From Hormiphora californensis (Eukaryota > Ctenophora > Tentaculata > Cydippida > Pleurobrachiidae), in NCBI GenBank assembly GCA_020137815.1, contig CM035351.1, positions 2,304,409 through 2,368,408 on the forward strand: a stretch of DNA of 64,000 bases, given 5' to 3'. Below the pieces are notes generated by a model. It worked only from the letters and a program-made list of their open reading frames with translations, searched no databases and was not told the DNA's origin. Each line of letters begins with the position of its first letter. The stretch's first letter is position 1. The position numbers were made by a program, and so were the translations under genes. This document shows, in pieces, positions 11,562 through 23,500 of this stretch.

Positions 11562-14500
11562 GGATTTGACAGGGAGTGATCTACGACAACTGACTAAAAA
11601 CTCTGTAAAGAAACAATACAGCAACCTGCTATCGTTGTAAGTGGTTGGGTGGTTACTAGTGGTTTATAGTGCAGTAGTTGCCTTTCCAGGCTCTGCTGCG
11701 TCTTTCAAACCATGTAACCATGGTTACATGCATGGGTTGGTCCGGAGGTAGGAAATGTCACTTTCTGCATCTGGACTGGCTCTATAAAGAGCCGAGCCAG
11801 ATCTGACATATTCAGAATTGATTTTGCGGGCACTTTAGAAGGACTATGAGATGAGTAACCAGAGAAACTCTGTACTTGTAGTACCAAAAGGATCTCTCTA
11901 CTTGATCGAAGTGTCAGCGTGATCTGTCAGATCTGACCTGGCTGTGAGGTGATTATATATCTTCCTTAACACCCTTTCCTCTTTCAGAACCCTAGAAAAC
12001 TGCAATTTAAAGCACATCGGCCGTGGATTCATGGACTACTTCCCCAGTGTAACGGTGGTTAATCTACGTGGAAATAACTTGAAATTCATACCTGACTTTC
12101 CCTACCATAATGCATCACTTCATTTGGATTTAACAGAAAATGATATCAGTGCCATCAACCACTTCAAGTGCCCCACCCTGGAATCACTGTAAGTAATACA
12201 GCGATGCCTATTGCCCACTTACTAAGTATACCTCAGCTATTAGGTGGATTGGCGTCGTGTTTATTAGGCTGGGCGTTATAAACTTCAGCGATGATAGCTA
12301 TGAAGTTTGTACTGCAAAATTTGATAGGAAACGCACAATGTTTTCAGCTAAAGTAAATTACACAAACTACGCCAAAATTACAATGAATTATATCGTGACA
12401 TACAATTATACACGTCATTTGACATGAGGTTTTTTGATATTGCCAAAGTTTTTAATTAAAAGTTTACAATGTGGCCAGCTGTAAGTCTGCTGGTAGTACA
12501 ACCCTTTCAACACAGTAGAGCCCTCAAAGGCGGCAAATTCCACCGATATAGTTTTAAGCTGTCAACAGTCCATTATCACGTGTGTTATCTTCAGGTATCT
12601 GGACTCTAACGGCCTGGAAAGTGTTAACAAAGACGACTTAACGGACCTCCCCTACTTGGCCATCGTGTAAGTTAATGAGACCACTATTATGGTGGGCGGA
12701 CTCTAGTGCTAACGGACTCTATATCTAAACCCAAGGAGGACTCTATATCTAACCCTAACCTTTACACTAACCCCTAACCTCGAACCCAAATAACAGCCTT
12801 AACACTTCTAAACGAGTATAGAGGCACAGCAAACTCTAACGGCCGAAATCTCGAGTTCGCTTTTCGTGATTTTAGCACTAGAGTCCGCTTACCCACTACA
12901 TATTATTATTGGTGCTGTAATTGGGACGATAGAATTGGCAATGTGGGTCACCCTGTCAGGCCAATGCTCTGTCCACAGTTCTCGCGAATAAATGAGAATA
13001 TAGGGTCAATCCAATGCTCTGAAGGGGTCACCAACTTTTATATCGTCCCTGCTAAAGTTATATATTGGTGGTTATTGCTCAAGCTGTTCCTAATTATCAT
13101 GGGTTGGGTTCTTGAATTGGGGACCGTATGGAGAGCTACTCAAACGTTGCAAAATTGCATTTTTCCATTGAACACAATATGGACTATTATATTTTCCTCG
13201 CGAAATAAGAGTGCACTGTGCAACCGACACATGAAATGGGTTCAACAGAATTCAATCCAATCAAGATTCCACCCGTATTGTAGTGTGACACAATTATCAT
13301 ATACCCACACCCTCGTCCTTCCACACCTTCCGCGCATGTCCTGCCTAACATGGTTAGTTGTTATGTGTTTAAAGCACGGCTCATCATGGGGTTTGCTTTG
13401 GATCGACTGATGCACGTCAGAGTAAAGAATACCTTATGACACTACTACTGCAGTAATCAGATTCCCATTATCTGAGTAATATATTTCTGGGTGAATGATA
13501 AATGGAATTAATAACATGATAAATCTTTATATGACAGATGACTCATAACCTATTATACCTTGTTTCAGGTCCCTACACAAGAACAAAATTAAAACAATCG
13601 ATGAAGTGTCCATGTCCAAAAGCGTTCGGTTCCTGTAAGTTGGACGTTGGCGTTCGATTATTACTAATTGAGGGCCATGGTCATCTTTCTAACCCTAGTC
13701 TCCCGTTTCTACCTGCAAACTGACGCCATTTAAGCTGATATTAACATCAAATATATCCTAGGGATGTTAGTGACAACAGCCTGGAAAAAGTACCGGTAAT
13801 CGAAGTTCTAAAGGACTCATTGCGAACCATGTAAGCAAGCAAAGAAACAATCAAATTAAACGTAAAATTAGATATAAACGTAGGCTAGCTAAATTTAGCT
13901 TAACGATCAATTAAAATAATCAGCAACAGTTTTGTATAAGAATTGATGTCTTATGTCACCACAGATCAAATGATAAAGTTTGAGTTCATATAATAAGGTG
14001 TTTATACTTTCTACCTTATAATATAAATTGATGGCCCATGTCATTAAAACTTCTGTCTATCAGGCTGCTGGACAGGAACCGAATAACAATGATAAAGCAA
14101 TTGGGAGAGTACCGCCTGCTTGAAAATTGGTAAGACTTATCATGATACCATTCAGAGACCAGAGTTTTAGAGAGAGAGGGAGGGGAGGGAGGGATAGAGG
14201 GTAGGGTCAATTCACTGTCTGAGCCCTCTCTTCCAGTTAAATAGGGTCAGGAGAGGCAAAAACAGGGCCCTTGAACCATTACACTACACATATTAAAACT
14301 ACTATTGATAATGCATTACCCTAGCCGGCCTGTTCAATGAATATTGTTCATTCGGGGCCCCTTGCAGCAAACAATAGTCTCTATACCAATAGATTCTATA
14401 CCAATATCCATCTCTGTTATTCAGTACGCTGTCGGATAACATGATATCAAGTATTAACAGTTGATAAACCAATGTATCACCTTAGAACACTGTAAGTAAA

Positions 14501-17500
14501 CTTATGAAGTTAGCCAACTATTTGTGAATGTAATAGTAATCAGTAATACTATTTCGTTCGTACAATTACTAATGCCATTTTATTAAAGGATAGCGGCCCG
14601 AAATGAAGTAAATCAACTCTCGAAAGATGACATTGATGCCTTCCCCTCTATTTCCAAAATGTAAGTGACAGATGCGAGATATTTGATATCATAAGTATTA
14701 AGTACCAAGTTACGTGGTTGATATATGTACCACGGTCCACGTACGAGTTTGAGGAAGATTTCACATTTAAACTAAATAATTGCTACCATGATAGGTATAT
14801 TAAGGAGATTCTTGACAGTTAGAACTACCAAAATACTGTCAGGCCAATGCTCTGACACCCAAAATACTGCCTAGCTCTGTCAGGCCAATGCTCTGGCCAC
14901 AGTTCTAGCGCATCAGGCCAATGCTCTGACAGGCCTAGCTCGACCCTCTTTTCGCGAGGGTTAGAACATAACAACCAAAATAACTTTCTAGCATTACGAC
15001 ATGTACTTTTCTAGGGACCTACAAAGCAATCTGGTGGAAAAAATACCCGCGAAGTGCTTTGAAGCTTCAACAAAACTGAGAATCTTGTAAGACTGACGCA
15101 ATGCTTGTCTTCCATTTAATTTTTTGATTTCAGATATTCCATCTAATAATCCATCTAATATGCAATCTTTGAATTTAAGGTGCTAAGTGCAGTCACCAGC
15201 TAATATCCCATACATTTCTCTAGAGATCTCGATGAAAACCGCATAAAGAGTTTAGCTGGAGATGCCTTTGTGGGAGCAGGATCATCCCTTGAAACCCTAA
15301 AACTTGCCAGGAACTCAATATCTGAAGTACCGGAAACCTGCATAACTGTATTATCAAATCTCGTTATCCTGTAAGTTGAACTTTCTAATAGACTATCGGC
15401 TTTTATTTATTTTATTTTATTATTCATTTTATTTATTATTCATTAAAAAAGAAGGCTATTTTTATCAATGCCCCCCCCCCCCCCCCCAGAGATTTAACGG
15501 GAAACAAATTGAAAGCTGTTCCCTCAATCCACAAGAATCTGAATATTCTGTATCTCGCCGATAATAAAATATCTAGATTGGATGGAGGATCGTTCCCTTT
15601 TGAAACCCAACTTGTAGACTTGTAAGTAGGGATCACAAGCTGTGCTCTTTTCAATAAAACTCAATCAGTATCTGATATACAACATCTCAGATAATATTAA
15701 AATACAAAGTCTATTTTAACAAAATATATCCCTCCAGAGAACTAAACTACAACCAGTTAAGTGAAATTGAAAGTGGTACGTACAGTAAACTTGAACGGCT
15801 ACAGCAGCTCTTTTTAAAAGGAAACAAACTAAATGGACAGCAAATTCTGGGAATTGGACGACTTTCTGATCTTGAGACGCTCGATCTTACTGATAATCTC
15901 ATCCAAACCATCCCCGATCATGTTTTTGCTGGTGAGAAAAAAGAGACATAACTCTCAAAATTCAATCAGCTGTCAAATTCAGAAAACGCAAATTATTATA
16001 ATATTTCATTGACAAATTGACAAATATAATATTATGCAACATCTAATTATGTTCCCTCTTGCATCAGGTACACGCCTCAGTTGGCTGAGTCTGGGCAGTA
16101 ACGAGTTAAGCGGTATCACGGAGAATAGTCTATCTGTACTGGACGGTCTGCTAACATATCTAGATGTTAGTTACAACACTAACATGACTTGTCTCAGTGA
16201 ACAAGGGCTCTCTGCCGTCAATACACTCCTCCTAGAAGGTACAATATTAGGTTGTCCAAGAAATAATGTCGCGAGCCGATTTCTCCAACTTAACTCAACA
16301 ATTTCGGTATACAACTTTTTCTAGCGCCTTGATCTAACCCTTGCCTGTATATAACAAGTGTCTGTTTTGAAAAATTTGATTTTGACGTCCCTTGGTGAAC
16401 CCGGAAAAATTGCAAAAAATTTTGCCGCTGAACGAGATTTCCGTGCATGTTAAAAAAACTGCTATAGTTATTTAATCAAGCATCTGTAAGATTTTTAATG
16501 ACATCAAGCTTGTTTATTAGACAAATATCTATCTTTTGAGTGGTGAATGAAGTCACAGATCCAATTTGTCTCGGAGCTATGGAGCTCTGAAAAACTTTGG
16601 TCAAAATCGGAAATTTTCACTTCCGGGATACTTCAGGTTTGATTGGATTGGTGAATGATAAATTTTTTGATGGTAATTAATAGTCCCAACTAAGCTTTTA
16701 ACCGTAGTAAAGTTAACTTTTGGCTTTGGTAAGGTTTTGAGGTGAAAAAATGCGGTTTTTTGAAAGTCCCGATTTTTGGGTCCAAAATCGAGGTAAATTT
16801 TTTCGTTTTTTCACTTTTTTGGGGTAAATTTACTAAGTTTGCCGTTTCTATAGAACGCGTCGAGACTAAAATCGCATGGGTACTATATCTTTGGACGATG
16901 GGCTATCGATTGACGCCATTTAGAGTTCTGGAAACTTAAATGGCTTCCTTCCAGCGACGTTTTAAAATTTGCAAAACTCCCGTTCAGCGGCAGAGCGACT
17001 TCCGGTGACAGATCAGCCAAATACGGGCAATGAAAATATTAGTATGAAATTCTAAATGTGTTTTCCAGACGGAAAATTGTCTACTGAACAGGATAGAACG
17101 AGTTAAAAGTCGCTAACTCATGCATTTCTACAAAAAATCGTAAGACGACATTATTTCCTGGACAACCTAATATATACCTTCTGTTAACTTCTTGTCAACC
17201 AAACGCGTGATGTTGACGCAATACTGTTCTCTCCGAACTGGATATTATGCACCATATTACTGCAGTCACGTAGCATGACAGACGCGTGAAGGGTTAAACA
17301 GATTTTACCTACCTTCCTAGACGAGTCTTATTAAGAATATTCGCATACCTCGAGAAGTTGAAGACCAGTTTACTAGATACCCGGATCGATTTTGATTAGC
17401 TAGGGGGATAACTTTATTCTACCAATACCATGCAATATTTCTCTGTTTCAGGAAGCGTAAAGCTGGTAGCAAACCTGCCCCGGTACGGACTGCAATCTTT

Positions 17501-20500
17501 AAGACGTGTCACTGTTCCCTTTCCTGTACTGTGCTGCTGGTTCAGAAAAATACGGTACGCCAAGTTGATCTGATCCTGCTTAGTTCCTGATATACAATTT
17601 AAAAACAACGGTGGTTTTTACCGTCTATACAATTGTTTCATGGTGTCCTACAAGGAGCCACCAATCATCAGTAGTTCCTGATACACATATTTTATTCTAG
17701 TTGCTTGTATCATACCGATAATGGTTTGGTAACATTTAATTATTTCCAGAGCTCAAGGAAACAGAAATTCTAATGAAGGTAGTGAATTCACAACGAAACC
17801 AATGATGACTTCTCCCCATTCAAATGCAGGTACCAATGAAATTGATTTGAAGTTACAGTACGTCTCATCTCTTTGATATGTTCTAACCCTCCTTTGTAAA
17901 AGGGGGTCGAGCTAAGCAATCAATTCCACCTACTTCAATCATACGAATTCTGTGAAAGATATGAATTGGACATATTCAACTCAAAACACTTGTTCTATGG
18001 AAGTTTTGCGCTTTAATAAGCTCTATCTTAACTAGGTGCCACAGCATTGTCAAGTTCAGGAGGGGCTGGAGTTATGAAAATTCTAGAGTGGGATGAATCT
18101 TTATCGGACCCCTCCCCTCTCTGCAGAAAGATGTCGAAATCGCGTGCTGTCCCGCATCCATATATTTAACCATAGTGCTTCAAAACTTAAAAATAATTTT
18201 TTGGTGTACAAGGACAACACACATTAGGAGTTATACAATATTTATTTAGTTGTTATATATACGATATGGTGGTAACATTTAAATTATTTAGAGCTCCAGG
18301 AAACAAAATCTAATGAAAGGTAGTGAATTCCAACGAACCAATGAACTTCTCCCCATCCAATGCTAGGTACCAACAAATTGATTTGAATTACAGTACGTCT
18401 CATGCGTCTATAATGTTCTACAACCCTCTTGTAAAAGTTCTACCTACTAACTCCTTCCTGATTGAACAATTGCGTTCCCCGTGTAGGAATTGGACATTCA
18501 CTCACAGTTTTGCTAAGAAGTTACGGCTTAATAGCATTTACAATATTTATTACGTGCCCGGATTGTCAAGAGCATACCGGGGATGAGTTTTGAAAATCAG
18601 AGTGCTAAAATACTCAGTTTAACACCGACCCCTCTCTGCTAGACAAACATGGTCGATCGTCGTGCTGTCCCCGTGACACTACAACAGTTGCTTATACATG
18701 TTAACTCCTTTAATATTAAAGAAAATATTATATTGGGAGCAATACTCAACTTATCATAGTACAATTCTGTAATCACAACTACTAAACATATCACGGTGCA
18801 AGTAATACTAAGATTGATAACCTATGTACACACAAAATTCAATACTGTGCTACGAATTACACACGACAATAGGTAACACTCTGATTAGCACATTGGTCAC
18901 CAACTAGGGTCTCCTAAGCAACTGTCTTAGTTATCATAGCAACTGCCTTGGTTACCATAGCAACCACCCTGGTTACCATAGCAACTAACATCGTATCAGC
19001 CAAAAATTGCTCTTAAAGTGCAAAATTCATCGGAAAATCTGAATTTGAAGCTCATTTATCAACTTTTCACCCATCTGGGGCAGGGAAACACCGCATTATG
19101 AATACATAATGCAATAATTCTTGTTTGTGGGTGTTGTTCTAGTCGATCAACCATTGGATGATTTAAACAAAGCCCCACTTTGGTAAAAGCACTGAAACCA
19201 CAAAATAATGGGGGTCAATTTGACCCTTGGTAAAATAAGGCAACATTTGTCTAGTTTGTACCCAACCCTTCTTGTAAATGAGGTTAGAATTGAGGTATAG
19301 CAAGGAAGGGTCGGGTACAAACAAGATGCAACATCATCATCAACTCTCTCTCTCTCTCTCTCTCTCTCTGTACCAAGCTCTTGGCAAGTTATATAGACCT
19401 ATGCAGTTGTTAAGCTACTTATCTATATTATAAAGTAGGAATGCAGGTCGTGATGACGCCACTCCGCCAGACAGACGGTTAAGAGGTCACCCCTATTATT
19501 GCATATATAGTGAGCTAGCGCAGAGGGGGAATTTCATTACCAAGCCAGACAGACGGTTAAGAGGTTTCCAGGCTGGGTTTCCAAATTGTTTAGCAGGTTC
19601 AGAGGAGAAATCCGAGGAGAAATCTTTGCTCTTTCCTAGTATTGCAATCTTGTACCTATATTACAATTTTATTACAGGTTGTAATACATTTCCAATGTTT
19701 CAGCAGTGTACGATATGACTCTGCCTGATGATATATTCTTGACTGGACCGACGGGAAGCTTAGAATATGTGAGCAACCAGGAGGTAAGAACTATTTTCTA
19801 ACCCATTCACCATTTTCTAATATAACCCACTTTACAATCAGTGAGAGAACAGGGTCGTGAAAGGCATGGTCTGCACTTTCTACCAAGAAAGCGCAGATCA
19901 TGCTCTAATCGATCTTGTCACTATCTCAATCTGACCTCAATGCTATGACAGATCATATCTGACCTCATGATCAGTGACAAATAAATTGACATATGATGTC
20001 AGCGATGGGTATCTTAACATAGCTTGATCGTCACTTTAAGGGAAGAACCAAGTTAAATTTTATCTCCCTAATGTACTTTAATTTTCATTTGCCGGCGCTG
20101 GAACTAGTATTACACACCTAACACTAATCTAAACAACTCTCAGTTAATTTGTACCCCGGAGCCTGACGAATTTAACCCGTGTGAAGACCTAATAGGAAAC
20201 TGGATTTTACGCATTGGAGTTTGGGTCATGGCATTGCTGGCAGTTTTTGGCAATCTAATTCTCTTTACCGTCACTCTGCTTGCTACAAAGAAGTAAGTCA
20301 ATTGAGAAGATTCTTGGTATTTTTATAGTTCTAAAGAGCTAAGAGTTTAACAAATGCTAAGAGTTTAACAAATGCACAATTCAATAAATGGTTATCAAAG
20401 TTGCTTCTTTATAAAATTATTGCATTTTCAGGTAAGTAAGACTAAGAAGAACATGTCCACTGCTCTCATGAGAGACTTATATAATAGTTCTTGAGAGATG

Positions 20501-23500
20501 AACGTTTTGAAATGCACAATGAATCGCTTATACAATATGGTTATAAAATTGCACAATAGATGGTTATAAAATTCTTTATAGAATTTTTATAGGTTCCTTG
20601 TTTAGAGGAATAATTCTAGGAAGGAATCCGAATTGAGACCACACACAAAGTCAAAAAATTAATTTTATTATTATATCGGTTAACACGAGTCGTCGAGATT
20701 TCCATTCTGATACCTAGACCTATCGATAGCTGTCAGGCCAATGCTCTGACCACAGTTCTCGCACGCTCCGAAATGAGAATAGGGTCAGGCCAATGCTCTG
20801 ACAGATCGATAGGCATTCGGGAGGATTTCATCTAGATACCTTCTTGGCATTTGCCCTAGGAAATTCTAAGATCTTAAATTTGAAAAGTGAGCTGAAATAA
20901 TATCGTGATGCCGCGTTGATATTGGTGGCAGTGATTCTCTTTCAACCTCCAAGCGTGACCTTTCAAATTTAAACTAAACTGCTTTCTAAAATCCAAGTAC
21001 CAGTGCATTCAAAACGCCAAAAGCCATCTCTTGCTCAATAAATTAAAACTGGTGATATGATATGAGTCTGGTAGATATGCATTGCAAAATATACCCATAG
21101 TTACTTGTTGAGGAAGGGGGAACCCTTCCCCCTTACTCAACAAATAGTTACTAGGTAAATGTGTCTCGAGTATTTCCTGGGGATGCACGACAGAAATATT
21201 TTCCAACGCATATCTAACGGACTCAAATCATGTCATTCACCACTTTTACTTTGTTGAGCAAGAGATGAACCTCTAGTTCTCAACAATTTTTGATCGAGTA
21301 GATGTTCATTTCCTGCATGGGGAGGCATGTGTATTTTTAGAAAGACAACTATCTCACAGCTCATAACCTAATTATATATCCCTCTTACTCACCGTACCAG
21401 CTAAGAATGGGAAATTGAACCCTAGCCGATTCTTCTTTACCAGGGTCTCCCCTAACACCAAAACTTCCAGTAACATGTTTTCCTCCAAGTCTAATATAAT
21501 CCTGTCTATTATTTTACAGATTTACACCGGTTCGGTTCCTTATTTTGAATCTCTCCTTCTCTGACCTTCTAACGGGAGTTTATCTACTTACTCTTGCTAT
21601 AGTGGACGCTACAACATATGGGGTGTATGAAGATTTTGCAATTAGTTGGCAGCAGGGAATCGGCTGTAAGGTATGTACATGAATCAGGTGTGTGTGGTGA
21701 GTGCCTGATATGAAACGAAATGTCGTTTCGGTTAGTTCCTGACGTGTGCCGCGATCCCATCTGAGCACACTGTCGAATCAAATGGGGGTCTGGCGGCGCC
21801 AGACATATTTGTTGAAGCTCCTGGTAACACTGTCGAGCACTTTCGCCAGCATTTATCAAGTTATAAAGTTGGTAGGACATATCAAATAAATTTAACTACT
21901 CAAAACCTGTTAGTGACCAGATATTTAACAGTAACGGGTGACAACTAAAAATTGTCCCTAATTCAAAACGGCTGTATAAATTTTTTCTTTTGAGATACAG
22001 CTTCGGGCTAGTGATAGAACGATTTTTCAGACAATTTTGAATCGGAATAACATACCGGCAAAGTCTAAAAATTTCATTTTCATTGCGATATCGCATCATT
22101 TCCTCTTGTCCCTCAAAAGCATGTAGTACGGAGATTTGAAATTTCTATGTTATCAGAAATGACCTTCCCGATGAGATAGAATTCTCAAAATTGGAAGTCT
22201 AGTCGTTCATGCCATAACCAACATAACTGCCAAGTTTGAAAATTTCAGCCCATTAGGAAGTTGGTTTTCCGCGTCATTAATGTTTCAAGAGATTGTCGAA
22301 ATGGCAATTTCTCAAATTACCTGTAAACACCGCTTTGTTACAGAAGATTCTGATCAGGAAATTGAGATTAACGGAGTTTGAAACAAAGTTAATTTCGTTC
22401 AAAATTGTCTGAAAAATCATTCTATCGCTATCCCGAAGATGTATCTCAAACAGAACAGGCGCTAGAGGTGCTAGAAGATTGTGTAGATTTCACGTACTTC
22501 ATGCTTTGGTGGGGCAAGAGGAAATGATGCGATATCGCAATGAAAATGAACTTTTTAGTCTTCGCCGTTATGTTACTCCGATTTAAAATTGTCTGAAAAA
22601 TTGTTCTATCGCTGGCCCGAAGCTGTATCTCAAAAGGGAAAAATTCTACAGCCGTTTTAAATTAGGGACAATTTTTAGTTGTCACCCGTTAGTTTTAACC
22701 AATATCTCAACCCCGACAGATCTCCGGATTTTTGGTCACGTTCAGTAGCGAGCTCTCGGTAATAACACTGACAGTAATCAGTATTGAGCGGATGACTACG
22801 ATTATTCACTATTCCTCGCCCTATAGACAGCTCAAGACACGGCACATCGCAGCAATAATGGTAAGAAAAGTTCAATATGTGATCTTGCTTGTTGACAGAT
22901 TGCGGGGGTTAAAAAGGTCAGCCGAAATGAGAGGTTTCGAACAAGGTAAAATGCTTTCAAAGTAAACGCGTGGAATTGCATTATGTGAAATTATAACTTT
23001 TCCGTACGATCCCAGTTATGCCCACACATGGATAATTACCCTCGCACAAAAAGACCTTTAACTTTGGGAGGGACCCTCTCTCACCCCTTACTCGACAAGG
23101 AGGGGCTAAATTACGGAAAAAGAAAAATTTCGATATTTCTCAAATAATTTATCCTCGTCTTACAACTTATCGTCACTTCTCGTCTTACAACTTATCGTTT
23201 TGCATCACTTCTCGTCTTACAACTTATCGTTTTGCATCGAATTTCGTCTTCTTGTTTTTAACAGTACCACAGCAAATGGCTACCTTGTAGCTTTTATACA
23301 AAACAGCGAAAAAATGGAGATCGACAAAAACTGGTACGATGAATGGACACAAAAAGTGAAGAGGCTACCAGTCACCATGAACAACGTTCTGGGGAGAGAA
23401 TGGGAGGCCGACCAGAAGAACGGATGGAAGGACGCCACTTGGCAGATAATGCGAGGTGAAAACTGGGATGCTTTGATTGAACTAATGGAAAATACGGTTA

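Noticed and set aside
16380-17010. Possible inverted-repeat element around TGCCGCTGAACG
   Set aside because: Only about 12 bases match in inverted orientation and no target duplication is visible.
23200-23313. Upstream start (ATG 23200) for the ORF1-like gene
   Set aside because: The added 38 residues come from a short tandem repeat and AT-rich DNA; ATG 23314 begins the protein-like sequence.
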